Of a DNA stretch of 64,000 nucleotides, positions 16,267 through 24,333 are shown one piece after another. The DNA comes from Mobiluncus sp034180645 (lineage in GTDB: Bacteria; Actinomycetota; Actinomycetes; Actinomycetales; Actinomycetaceae): positions 14,824 through 78,823 of the forward strand of contig NZ_JAXFNY010000007.1 of assembly GCF_034180645.1 (NCBI RefSeq), written 5' to 3'. The stretch's first letter is position 1. The number at the start of each line of letters is the position of its first letter. Position numbers and translations under genes: made by a program. The notes under the pieces are model-generated. The model was not told where the DNA came from. It ran no database searches and saw only the letters and a list, made by a program, of their open reading frames with translations.

Positions 16267-17421
16267 TTGACCACCTATCATCCGCCCGTAGTGGCGTGTA
16301 TCGGCGCTGGTCAACTGGCCCGAATGCTGGCTACTGAGGCCGGCGAACTGGGCTTTTGCCTGCGAGTTTTAGCCGACTCCCCCTCGGATCCGGCCGCTTT
16401 TGTGTGCCCGGAAACTGTGGTGGGTTCCCCTGACGACCCCGAAGCGTTGCGCGAGCTGCTGGACGGGGCTGACGTGGTGACTTTTGAACACGAGTTGATT
16501 CCAGACGCCGTTTTCGATGCTGCCGCCGCGGCCGGTGTCCCCGCCCGGCCCTCCCAATCCGCCCTGCTCTATGCGAAAGACAAACTGGCGATGCGCCAGC
16601 GTTTGGGTGAGTTGGGGCTGCCCATGCCCGCTTGGGCCAATGGGGCGGATTTGGATGCGGTCAAGGACGTGGGCCGGCGCTGCGGTTGGCCACTGGTGGC
16701 AAAAATCAGCCACGGCGGATATGACGGGCGCGGGGTGCGTCTGGTATCGAGTTTGGACGAGTTCAAGACCTGGCGGGAAGCCTTGGATGAAGGCATCGAG
16801 TGCCTGGTCGAGCAGCGGGTTCCTTTCAGCAGCGAGCTGGCAGTGATGGCGGCGCGGCGTGCTTCGGGGGAACTGCGCACCTATATCCCCATGCAAACCT
16901 GGCAGGAACAGGGACAATGCGCTTCTGTTTTGGAGCCGGCCCCGATTCCTGAGGACATCATTGACCAAGGTGAGGACTTGGCGCGCCAAATTGGCGTGGA
17001 ACTCGACATCACCGGGGTGTACGCGGTTGAAATGTTCCTGGTGAAAACCCCCAATGGCAAATACCGCCTGTATATCAATGAGCTGGCCATGCGCCCGCAC
17101 AACTCCGGACACTGGACCCAAGATGGCTGCGTGACTTCCCAGTTTGAACAGCATTTGCGGGCGGTACTGGACCTGCCGTTGGGCGACACTTCCCGCACCG
17201 CACCCTACACCGCGATGGCTAACGTTCTGGGCAGTAAGTTGGACGACCCGGCTCTGGCCGTGACCAGCGTGATGGAAAAATATCCCGAAGCCAAGATTCA
17301 TCTGTATCGCAAGAGTAACCGCCCGAAGCGCAAACTTGGTCACGTCAACGTCTGTGGCACAGACCCCGACCTGGAGCTTTCCACCGCCCGCGCGGCCGCT
17401 AACCTGCTGATGGGCAAGTAA
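16267..17421 (+). CDS. purK: N5-carboxyaminoimidazole ribonucleotide synthase
   Basis: ATP-grasp enzyme that carboxylates AIR with bicarbonate to N5-CAIR. 384 residues, normal for the family. N-terminal PurK pre-ATP-grasp domain (ACIGAGQLARMLATEAGELG), then the ATP-grasp fold with YAKDKLAMRQRLGELGLP, KISHGGYDGRGVRLV and YINELAMRPHNSGHWT. TTG start at 16267, 1 bp after the purE stop, with GGAGGAG inside the end of purE as ribosome-binding site. Coupled translation with purE is likely. Confidence 0.97.
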   Translation: MTTYHPPVVACIGAGQLARMLATEAGELGFCLRVLADSPSDPAAFVCPETVVGSPDDPEALRELLDGADVVTFEHELIPDAVFDAAAAAGVPARPSQSALLYAKDKLAMRQRLGELGLPMPAWANGADLDAVKDVGRRCGWPLVAKISHGGYDGRGVRLVSSLDEFKTWREALDEGIECLVEQRVPFSSELAVMAARRASGELRTYIPMQTWQEQGQCASVLEPAPIPEDIIDQGEDLARQIGVELDITGVYAVEMFLVKTPNGKYRLYINELAMRPHNSGHWTQDGCVTSQFEQHLRAVLDLPLGDTSRTAPYTAMANVLGSKLDDPALAVTSVMEKYPEAKIHLYRKSNRPKRKLGHVNVCGTDPDLELSTARAAANLLMGK

Positions 17422-17452
17422 GCACCGCACCGACCTTGTGACCCTAAATATC

Positions 17453-17480
17453 GTGGCGGCCCGGAATACCGAGCCGCCAC
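17453..17480. terminator. Bidirectional hairpin between purK and the ABC permease gene
   Basis: Perfect 8-bp stem (GTGGCGGC at 17453-17460 with its complement at 17473-17480) between two convergent genes. Confidence 0.55.
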
Positions 17481-17494
17481 AATGAAACACCCAA

Positions 17495-18334
17495 CTAACG
17501 CAACGACAGGTGTCGAGACAGCGAGTTGTGAGCAAACCAGTAGCCGCAGATTAACAGCGGGATTATCGCCAGCATTCCCAGCGGAATGAATACGCCGGCT
17601 CCCTCGTTGGACTGCGAGAAGATAGCGCCGTAGACCAACTGCATCTGGGGACTGCTTGTCGAACCCGTAATACTCAACGTCGCCGGCACCAGGAAAATAA
17701 ACAGAGCCAACACCGCTTCATAAACCCCATAGATGAGAATCGCGCTGATGGTCACCGCCTTGTTGGTAGACAGGTAAGCGAAGCCGAAACGGTTAGCCAG
17801 GGCGGAAAAGCACACCACCCACAGCACAAACTGTGCCGCCACCAGCAGTAAGACCACAATCATAGTGACGATGAAGTAGGCGGGGGTGCTTTGCAGGAGT
17901 TGCCCGATAGCCTCCCAGGTGGCAACAAATTTATCGCCGAAACTCAGCTCGGGGCCTGCCGCCCCCGCCATCTGGGTAAAGATGACCCAGCCCAGCGCCA
18001 AGCAGCTCCAACAAATGCTGAGTAGGACCGCGATAAACAGCCACAGAGACTTCGCACCCAGCACGGTTCCGCCCGAGGCCGGCAGGGTGTTTGTAAAGTA
18101 GCCGCGCTGTCCGTAGGTGGTTTGGTAGTAGTACTTGGAACCCATGATAAACACGAGGAAGGGAATGATGATTGCCACGAGGACGCCGATGGTGGTGCCC
18201 GTGGTGGCCAGGAAACTTTGGTTAGTGAGGCTCAGCAGCCCCGAGGCAAAGACCACCACCAAGCCGACAACCAGATAGAGCAGCAGCTGCCAGCCCATTT
18301 CCTTGGCTTCATACTTGAATAACTTAGCAAACAT
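17495..18334 (-). CDS. ABC transporter permease (ABC-2-like)
   Basis: A 279-residue membrane protein with six hydrophobic segments, starting MFAKLFKYEAKEMGWQLLLY, the cytoplasmic lead-in common to ABC-2-type permeases of GntR-controlled systems. It overlaps the upstream ATPase gene by 11 bp, and AAGGA lies 9 nt before its ATG. With that ATPase and the YtrA-type regulator it forms an operon like Bacillus ytr or related antimicrobial-peptide/cell-envelope response systems. The transported compound is unknown. Confidence 0.8.
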   Translation of the reverse strand: MFAKLFKYEAKEMGWQLLLYLVVGLVVVFASGLLSLTNQSFLATTGTTIGVLVAIIIPFLVFIMGSKYYYQTTYGQRGYFTNTLPASGGTVLGAKSLWLFIAVLLSICWSCLALGWVIFTQMAGAAGPELSFGDKFVATWEAIGQLLQSTPAYFIVTMIVVLLLVAAQFVLWVVCFSALANRFGFAYLSTNKAVTISAILIYGVYEAVLALFIFLVPATLSITGSTSSPQMQLVYGAIFSQSNEGAGVFIPLGMLAIIPLLICGYWFAHNSLSRHLSLR

Positions 18335-19058
18335 GGGAGTATTCCTTCCTAAAGATGAGGTCTAGGGACATGCCGTAGGCTTCCCGCAGTTCATCAGCTT
18401 CGCCCTGTTTGAACAGCTTGCCCGCGTGCAGGAATACGGCTTCGTCCAGTACCGGCTCAATGTCGGTAACCAGGTGGGTGGAAATAAACAGAGTCGCTTC
18501 GGGGTTCCAGCCTTTCACAATGGTGTCCAGCAGGGTTTGGCGCGCCGCCGGATCCACTCCCGAAATCGGTTCGTCCAACAGATAGAGCCGGGCGGAGCGT
18601 GACATCACCAGCGCTAGCTGCAGTTTTTCACGCATTCCTTTGCTCATGTGGTTGGTTTTTAGGTCGCGTTCCAGCCCCAGGAATTCCACCAGTTCCCTGG
18701 CTTTTTTCGCGTCAAAGTCAGCGAAATAATCCGCGTGGCGACCGATTGCCGCGTCAACGCTGATAGATTCGGGCAGCCAGGCGGCGTCGGGCAGGAAAGA
18801 GGTCATGGCCTTGGTTTTCGCCCCGACTTCCGAGCCGTTGATGCGAACTTGCCCGCTGGTGGGTTCCAGTACGCCGGCCAGAATCTTTAACAGCGTGGTC
18901 TTGCCCGAGCCGTTTTCGCCCAGCAAACCGATGACTTTTCCGGCGCTCAAGTTGAGGGTGAGCTGGTCCAATGCCGGTTTCACCACTCCGTTTACTTTGA
19001 TGCCTTGGTAGCGTTTGGTGAGGTTGGACACTTCCACTAAGGGTTGCATCTCAATCAC
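18324..19058 (-). CDS. ABC transporter ATP-binding protein
   Basis: A 244-residue nucleotide-binding subunit. Walker A is GLLGENGSGKTTLLKIL; the signature region is degenerate (HMSKGMREKLQLALVMS in place of LSGGQ), as seen in other ABC-2 exporters of this kind; Walker B is ARLYLLDEPISGVDP; the H-loop histidine is in LFISTHLV. It overlaps the regulator gene upstream by 8 bp and the permease gene downstream by 11 bp, so all three are translated from one message. Confidence 0.92.
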   Translation of the reverse strand: MIEMQPLVEVSNLTKRYQGIKVNGVVKPALDQLTLNLSAGKVIGLLGENGSGKTTLLKILAGVLEPTSGQVRINGSEVGAKTKAMTSFLPDAAWLPESISVDAAIGRHADYFADFDAKKARELVEFLGLERDLKTNHMSKGMREKLQLALVMSRSARLYLLDEPISGVDPAARQTLLDTIVKGWNPEATLFISTHLVTDIEPVLDEAVFLHAGKLFKQGEADELREAYGMSLDLIFRKEYSHVC

Positions 19059-19413
19059 GTCCTTTCCATTGACTGTTCAAGAGATTTTGGGCTTCGCTGA
19101 GGCTCAGTCCCAAAGTTTTCATGTCTGTTATGAAGTTACGTACGGAGGTTTTCGCCAGATCCTTGCCGAGTTCCCGGACGGTTCCGGCATCTTCGGTGAC
19201 GAAACGTCCCAAGCCCCGGCGCGAGGCAACCAAGCCGGTGCGCTCCAGCTCGGTCAACGCCTTTTGCATGGTGTTGGGATTGACCCCGTACTCGGCGGAT
19301 AAATCGCGTACAGAGGGAATCTGGGAACCCCGCTCCCACGCTCCGCTGGTGATACGCCGTGAGAAGTCGTCAAGTAACTGACGCCAAATTGGCGTTCCAG
19401 TATCAAAATCCAT
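19051..19413 (-). CDS. GntR family transcriptional regulator, YtrA subfamily
   Basis: A 120-residue repressor: an N-terminal winged helix-turn-helix (IWRQLLDDFSRRITSGAWE, then IPSVRDLSAEYGVNPNTMQK and the wing LVASRRGLGRFV) and a short ~50-residue helical tail, the length typical of YtrA. It is first in an operon with the ABC ATPase and permease genes and probably represses the operon until an envelope signal arrives. A perfect GTGTA-N12-TACAC operator overlaps its -10 box. Ribosome-binding site AGGAG lies 5 nt before the ATG. Confidence 0.92.
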   Translation of the reverse strand: MDFDTGTPIWRQLLDDFSRRITSGAWERGSQIPSVRDLSAEYGVNPNTMQKALTELERTGLVASRRGLGRFVTEDAGTVRELGKDLAKTSVRNFITDMKTLGLSLSEAQNLLNSQWKGRD

Positions 19414-19451
19414 CAGCTTCTCCTTACCTAGACAAACGCGGTACCATGTTT

Positions 19452-19473
19452 GTGTACTACAACACTAATACAC
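19452..19473 (-). promoter_or_regulatory. YtrA-type operator GTGTA-N12-TACAC
   Basis: Perfect inverted repeat (19452-19456 and 19469-19473) covering the -10 region of the regulator-transporter operon. Close to the AGTGTA-N13-TACACT site known for Bacillus YtrA; the spacer here is one base shorter. Binding here would block RNA polymerase. Confidence 0.65.
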
Positions 19474-19490
19474 TGTCACACAGCTGTCAA
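19462..19490 (-). promoter_or_regulatory. Sigma-A-type promoter of the GntR-ABC operon
   Basis: TTGACA (19485-19490), 17-nt spacer, TAGTGT (19462-19467): a consensus -35 with optimal spacing. It overlaps the operator, so it fits auto-repression. Confidence 0.75.
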
Positions 19491-19530
19491 GGGGAAACTA
19501 TTTTGTAGCCAATAAAGAGGAAGATTTGGC

Positions 19531-20205
19531 TCAAGCCCACAGCGAGGGCCAGAAAATCCCCAGTTCGCCAGCCAGCTTTCGCAACAAGGGCAGGGAAATC
19601 CCGATGACATTGTGCGGGTCGCCCTCGATACCGCTGATGAATGCCCCGCCCAGACCGTCAATCGTAAACGAACCAGCAACTTCCAGCGGTTCCCCGCTGG
19701 CCACGTAGGCGCGAGCCTCCGCCTCGCTGAAATCCGCGAAATGCACCACGGTAGACTCGGTGCGCCCCACTTCTGCAACGGCCTCGGCCGCATCGCGGCG
19801 TAAACGTATCACCCAATGCCCAGTGTGCAACACCCCGCAATCCCCCGACAGGGCGCGCACCCGCGCGAGAGCCACCTCGGGATTGTGCGGTTTGCCCAAC
19901 ACTTCCCCGTGAAACTCCAGCATGGAATCACAACCCACCACCAACGTATCCGCACCCGGCGAAAGCGAAGTCTCCAGCTCCCCCGCTACCGCCCGCGCTT
20001 TTGCCTGCGCTAGAGCCAAAACCTGCTCGGCCGAGCCAGCCGCACGCGCACGCAACTTGGCGAGCAAAGCATCCTCGTCCACGTGAGAAACCCGCACCAC
20101 CGGGCGCAACCCCGCCCCTTGCAACACTTTGCGCCGCGCCGGGGAGGCGGAAGCCAACACCACGCTCACCGCAGCCTCACCCCTGACAGAATCCGATTTT
20201 TCCAT
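19531..20205 (-). CDS. maf: Maf family nucleotide pyrophosphatase
   Basis: A 224-residue housecleaning enzyme that hydrolyses non-canonical or pyrimidine nucleoside triphosphates. VVLASASPARRKVLQGAGL is the family's N-terminal signature; DTLVVGCDSMLEFHGEVLGKP and the C-terminal GLGGAFISGIEGDPHNVIGISLPLL complete it. It lies 9 bp after a hydrolase gene on the same strand, yet has its own -10 6 nt before the ATG, built on the stop codon of that gene. The AGAGG just before the ATG is too close to be a normal ribosome-binding site. Confidence 0.93.
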   Translation of the reverse strand: MEKSDSVRGEAAVSVVLASASPARRKVLQGAGLRPVVRVSHVDEDALLAKLRARAAGSAEQVLALAQAKARAVAGELETSLSPGADTLVVGCDSMLEFHGEVLGKPHNPEVALARVRALSGDCGVLHTGHWVIRLRRDAAEAVAEVGRTESTVVHFADFSEAEARAYVASGEPLEVAGSFTIDGLGGAFISGIEGDPHNVIGISLPLLRKLAGELGIFWPSLWA

Positions 20206-20211
20206 GCCTCT

Positions 20212-20217
20212 AGCCTA
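20212..20217 (-). promoter_or_regulatory. -10 element of probable leaderless maf transcript, using the upstream stop codon
   Basis: TAGGCT, then 6 nt, then ATG. The TAG is also the stop codon of the hydrolase gene 20215-21171. Confidence 0.45.
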
Positions 20218-21171
20218 ATCGCGCGGTTTTGATTCACGGCAACCCAGAAAACGGCCCAGCAGTTCCCGCAGCTCGGCCCAGGTTTGGCTGCCCGGCACTC
20301 GCAAAGCCCCGTGGAAGGTCCCGGCATACATATGCGCCTCCACCGGCACCCCGCAATCAGCCAGGTGCAGCGCTAGACGCAGCCCTTCGTCGCGCAGCGG
20401 GTCGATGGGGTTCACCACGATGAGACTGCGCGGCATTTTGCCCGCCACCGCCGGGCTGTCCAGGATTTCCGTCAGTTTCGCACGCAGGGCCGGGCTCGGT
20501 GCCGCCAAATCCCAAGCCTCCCGATTGGCCTGGGCCGTCCAGACCGGGCCGGCGGCGTGAGTTTGCATAGATTCACTCTCGCAGCGCGGATCCAAGCAGG
20601 GTTCAAACAGAATCATTCCCGCCACCGGACACTCCGCTGATTCCGCCAGCAGGTCCGCCACGGAATAATACGCCAGCCCGGCCCCGGCGGAATCGCCGAA
20701 AACAAACACTTCCAGCCCTAACTCGCGCCCCCGCTCCAGGGCATAAAGCAGCGCCGCCCGGCAATCCGCAATCGCTCGGTCCACCGGAAATTCGGGGGCG
20801 AGGCGATAATCCGCGGACAGGACTACGGCCCCCAAATACTCGGCCAGCTCAACATTGTGCACGTCGTCAAACCGGGCTCTACCAGCCACGTAACCGCCGC
20901 CATGGAAGGTGAGCAAGATGGCTGAATAACCCGCCCGACCTTTTGCCGCCGGGGGCTGCGCAGCGGGTTGCGGGGTGAAACAGCGCAGTTCCATGGGTTG
21001 GCCGTCTCCGCCGGGGATTTCCCTCACGTCGAGGTTCACTCCGGTCGGGGTTCCTGTGGACATACCCAACATTCGGTCCCCTTCGCTTCGCATAGTTTGC
21101 AGGTCACAAGGTGTTTGTGGGGGCGTAGCGGCGATTGCTGGCGTCAGTTCGGGGCACAAGAAGGGTTGCAT
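20215..21171 (-). CDS. Alpha/beta hydrolase, hormone-sensitive lipase (HSL) family
   Basis: A 318-residue cytoplasmic esterase-like protein. The oxyanion-hole motif HGGGYVAG, nucleophile elbow FGDSAGAG (catalytic Ser), catalytic Asp in NPIDPLRDEG and His in GTFHGAL are all present, so it should be active. SADYRLAPEFP is also typical of this family. The substrate is unknown. AAAGG lies 7 nt before the ATG. It starts 16 bp after a second alpha/beta hydrolase gene, so the two are probably co-transcribed. Confidence 0.85.
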   Translation of the reverse strand: MQPFLCPELTPAIAATPPQTPCDLQTMRSEGDRMLGMSTGTPTGVNLDVREIPGGDGQPMELRCFTPQPAAQPPAAKGRAGYSAILLTFHGGGYVAGRARFDDVHNVELAEYLGAVVLSADYRLAPEFPVDRAIADCRAALLYALERGRELGLEVFVFGDSAGAGLAYYSVADLLAESAECPVAGMILFEPCLDPRCESESMQTHAAGPVWTAQANREAWDLAAPSPALRAKLTEILDSPAVAGKMPRSLIVVNPIDPLRDEGLRLALHLADCGVPVEAHMYAGTFHGALRVPGSQTWAELRELLGRFLGCRESKPRD

Positions 21172-21187
21172 CGTTTTGCCTTTCCGG

Positions 21188-21982
21188 TCAGCCCGCGTAG
21201 CGGTGAAGCCATTCGTCTAAACTGGCGTGGTATTGCTCCGGGGCGCCGAGCCGCACGCCGTGACTAGTCCCGGAAATAACCTCGGTTTGCACCAAAGGGT
21301 TACCCACCTGGGCGATAGCGTCCACTCCCGCCGGACCAATCAACACTTCATCAGTGTCTGAGGTAACAACTTTGGTCGGCACGCGCAGCGCCGCGACGAT
21401 TTCAGGCCAAGGTTTACGAAAACTGACGATACCGGTGGCCAGCAGGCGCGGGTCCACCAGCCCTTTGCCTAATGCCCAGCCGTAGTGTGAGGCGGCGCTC
21501 CAGCCCGGGCGCTGCGCCACGTTGTCCGCCAGTGTTTCCACCGGATTGGCCTGCCAGGTGTGTTCACAGCGGGCGACCTGTTCACCAGCCCGCTGGCGAT
21601 ATCCGGCCGCTTGCGCCGGACTCAACCAGGCCGGGTCCTCGAGAAAGAGCGCTTTCATCAACTCGGGATGATGCCCGCCGAGGTAGCTGGAAATGGCCGC
21701 CCCCATGGAATGGGCCACGATGACCGGGGTTTGCCCATAGAGCTGTTCCAGATATTGCAAGGTCAGCGCCAATTCTGTTGCGGAAGCCGCAGCCGGGTCG
21801 GCTAGCTCCGTATCGCGCAGACGCCGCGAGGTGCCGTGTCCCAGCGAATCCAGCGCCACCACGAAGTAACGGTCGCGCAGGTGGTTTAGCAAATCGACCC
21901 AGGCCAAGGCCGAATCGCAGACTCCGTGAACCAACACCACCATCGGGTTTTGCGGCTCACCCGACACATAATGGGACAGCAT
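21188..21982 (-). CDS. Alpha/beta hydrolase
   Basis: A 264-residue hydrolase. Oxyanion region VLVHGVCDSALAW; nucleophile elbow VAHSMGAAIS (catalytic Ser); catalytic Asp probably in VVTSDTDEVL; catalytic His in SGTSHGVRLG. Function is otherwise unknown. Start taken at ATG 21982 with GAGAGGA 8 nt upstream; a TTG two codons earlier is possible. A TAGAAT (22019-22024, minus strand) about 37 bp upstream is a likely -10. Confidence 0.82.
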   Translation of the reverse strand: MLSHYVSGEPQNPMVVLVHGVCDSALAWVDLLNHLRDRYFVVALDSLGHGTSRRLRDTELADPAAASATELALTLQYLEQLYGQTPVIVAHSMGAAISSYLGGHHPELMKALFLEDPAWLSPAQAAGYRQRAGEQVARCEHTWQANPVETLADNVAQRPGWSAASHYGWALGKGLVDPRLLATGIVSFRKPWPEIVAALRVPTKVVTSDTDEVLIGPAGVDAIAQVGNPLVQTEVISGTSHGVRLGAPEQYHASLDEWLHRYAG

Positions 21983-22270
21983 CTCCAACTTCCTCTCCCG
22001 AAAAGACTTTGCGACCCTATTCTATCCTCAGAGTCGGCACAAAACCGGGATACTATTCAAACCCGCAAGCCTCGGAAAACCTGACTTCAAGCAGAAATGA
22101 AAATGCGCATTCGAATAGCGCAACGGGTCAAAAGATGGTAAAGTTTTACTCGATGATGACTTAGGGTTTCACCATTCTCCCAGTTCACGAACACCTGCGA
22201 TAATCCAGAGTTTCGGTCAATTCGAGAGAACGGAACCAGGAGATAGAAAAGCGAAAGCAGAGGAAGAGGA

Positions 22271-22948
22271 ATGACCAGAGTCCTTTTAGTCGAAGACGAT
22301 CCCGCAATTGCCGAGCCGCTGACCCGCGCTTTACAACGCGAAGGCTACGAAGTCGGCGCCCACGTTACGGGCGGTTCTGCCCTGAAACAAGTCAATGACT
22401 CCGACATGGTGATTTTGGACTTGGGGCTGCCCGATATGGACGGTCTGGATGTGGCACGCACGATTCGCGCCCAAGGCCTGACCATTCCGATTCTCATTCT
22501 GACGGCACGTACCGGCGAAGTTGACATGGTGGTGGGCTTGGATGCCGGGGCGGACGACTACGTCACCAAGCCTTTCCGGCTGGGCGAACTGCTGGCTCGC
22601 GTGCGGGCTCTGCTGCGGCGCTCCGGCGGGGAAATCACCGAAGAAAGCGACCTGACCGCCCAGGACGTGCGCATCGAGGTTTCCGCGCACCGCGCTTTCC
22701 AGGGCGCGCGCGAACTGCAGCTGACCGCGAAAGAATTTGAACTGCTGCGGGTGCTGGTGCGCGAAGCCGGCGCGGTCGTGGAGCGGGAAGCCATTATGCG
22801 CGAAGTGTGGGGCGGGGATCCGTCGGGTTCCACCAAGACCCTGGACATGCACGTCTCGTGGCTGCGCCGCAAACTCGGCGACGACGCGAACAATCCGCAT
22901 TACATCACCACCGTGCGCGGCATGGGCTTCCGTTTTGAAACTGCCTAG
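22271..22948 (+). CDS. OmpR/PhoB-family response regulator
   Basis: A 225-residue two-component regulator. Receiver domain: RVLLVEDDPAIAEPL (acidic pair), phospho-acceptor Asp in MVILDLGLPDMDGLD (about residue 50), LTARTGEVD with the conserved Thr, and Lys in YVTKPFRLGEL. DNA-binding winged helix at about 130-222 (LTAKEFELLRVLVREAG and TKTLDMHVSWLRRKLG). It is followed 4 bp later by its histidine kinase gene. A purine-rich AGAGGAAGAGGA precedes the ATG. Confidence 0.95.
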   Translation: MTRVLLVEDDPAIAEPLTRALQREGYEVGAHVTGGSALKQVNDSDMVILDLGLPDMDGLDVARTIRAQGLTIPILILTARTGEVDMVVGLDAGADDYVTKPFRLGELLARVRALLRRSGGEITEESDLTAQDVRIEVSAHRAFQGARELQLTAKEFELLRVLVREAGAVVEREAIMREVWGGDPSGSTKTLDMHVSWLRRKLGDDANNPHYITTVRGMGFRFETA

Positions 22949-22951
22949 CCC

Positions 22952-24271
22952 TTGCGCAAGCAAATCCTGATTTCTATCCTCAGCGCGGTCATCATTGCCG
23001 TGCTGTTGCTGGGCGTGCCTTTGGCCGCTTTCGCCGTTAATCAGCTGTGGGATTCAGCCCGCGCCGATGTTGACGCAACCGCTAAACAATACGCGCTAGC
23101 CCTGGACCGTACGTCTCTGACCGGCCACTATGTGACTGACGTGACCGTGGCCAGCTGGCTGTGGCCGGGACGCTCGGCCGACACCAGGGTGGAAGTCACC
23201 ACTCAGGACGGGCGGGATTTGAGCTTTGGAACTCGCCCGGTTTTCCCGCTCGTCTCCAGGGTCGAGACCGCCACGGGAGCCACCCTGACAGTCATTTCTT
23301 CCTCGGATAACGCCCGTTCACGTTCCGTAGTGTTTGTTTTGGTGACTCTTTCCGGGGTGGGGGCAGCAGTCTTGGTCGGCGCGTTCATCGCGCTGCGGTC
23401 CTCTCGCCGAATCTCGGCGCCGCTCATTTATCTGTCCGCACAGGCTGAGCAACTCGGTTCCGGCGGGGTACGTCCCCGCGTGACTCCCTCCGGGATTGAA
23501 GAAATCGACCTGGTACAAGACGAACTGGTTAGGGCCAGCGAAAACCTGGCGGGGCGTATCGCCGCAGAACGCCAGTTCGCCTCGGACGTATCCCACCAGC
23601 TGCGCACCCCGCTGACAGCCCTGTCTATGCGACTGGAAGAAATCCAGATGATCAGCAGTGAACCGGAAGTACAGCAAGAAGCCGAACAGTGCCTGGAACA
23701 GCTGGAACGCCTGACCGGCGTGGTCGAGGATCTGAAACGCAACTCCCAGAATGCCGGCGGGGGCACCACCCAGGCGATTAACGTCGACGAATTCCTGGTA
23801 CACCAGCAGAACGAGTGGGAAAACCAGTTCCGGGCAGCGAATCGTCCACTGGTGTTCCGTAACGAAACCGACCGCCCCGCCCTCGCCACTCCCGGCTCGC
23901 TGGGACAAGTCCTCGCCACTCTGCTGGAGAATTCGTTGAAGTACGGGGCGGGCACGACTACGGTACGCGCCAAGATGAGCGGCAACAAGAAGGGCATGTA
24001 TTTCGAGGTCAGTGACGAAGGCGAGGGCGTGGACGATGAAATCGCCCCGGATATTTTTAAGAAAGGCGTGTCGGGACACGGTTCGACCGGGATTGGCTTG
24101 GCGCTGGCGAAACAGCTCATCGAAGCCGACGGCGGGAAACTCGAACTCATTGTGCGCCGTCCCCCGACTTTCCAGGCTTTTGTCGCCACCGTGCCGGCTT
24201 CCCTGGATCCGAACAAGGTGTTGCCCCAGGGCGCCATTATTTCCGTGTCCCATCCCAAGCGCCGGTTCTGA
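22952..24271 (+). CDS. Sensor histidine kinase
   Basis: A 439-residue membrane sensor. Membrane segments at about 7-29 and 125-148 flank a ~95-residue extracytoplasmic domain, followed by a HAMP-like stretch. Phospho-acceptor His in FASDVSHQLRTPLTALSMRL (about residue 215). The ATPase domain has the N box LLENSLKYG, G1 box VSDEGEGV and G2 box GSTGIGLALAKQL. TTG start at 22952, 4 bp after the response regulator gene. The stimulus is unknown. Confidence 0.93.
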   Translation: MRKQILISILSAVIIAVLLLGVPLAAFAVNQLWDSARADVDATAKQYALALDRTSLTGHYVTDVTVASWLWPGRSADTRVEVTTQDGRDLSFGTRPVFPLVSRVETATGATLTVISSSDNARSRSVVFVLVTLSGVGAAVLVGAFIALRSSRRISAPLIYLSAQAEQLGSGGVRPRVTPSGIEEIDLVQDELVRASENLAGRIAAERQFASDVSHQLRTPLTALSMRLEEIQMISSEPEVQQEAEQCLEQLERLTGVVEDLKRNSQNAGGGTTQAINVDEFLVHQQNEWENQFRAANRPLVFRNETDRPALATPGSLGQVLATLLENSLKYGAGTTTVRAKMSGNKKGMYFEVSDEGEGVDDEIAPDIFKKGVSGHGSTGIGLALAKQLIEADGGKLELIVRRPPTFQAFVATVPASLDPNKVLPQGAIISVSHPKRRF

Positions 24272-24321
24272 CTTTCCCGGTTCGACCGGCGATTTTTCCC
24301 GATACGCGGCACGAGGCTCGG

Positions 24322-24327
24322 TAGGAT
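24322..24327 (+). promoter_or_regulatory. -10 element of leaderless methyltransferase transcript
   Basis: TAGGAT, then 6 nt (mostly T), then the GTG at 24334; no ribosome-binding site. Confidence 0.45.
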
Positions 24328-24333
24328 TTTTTC

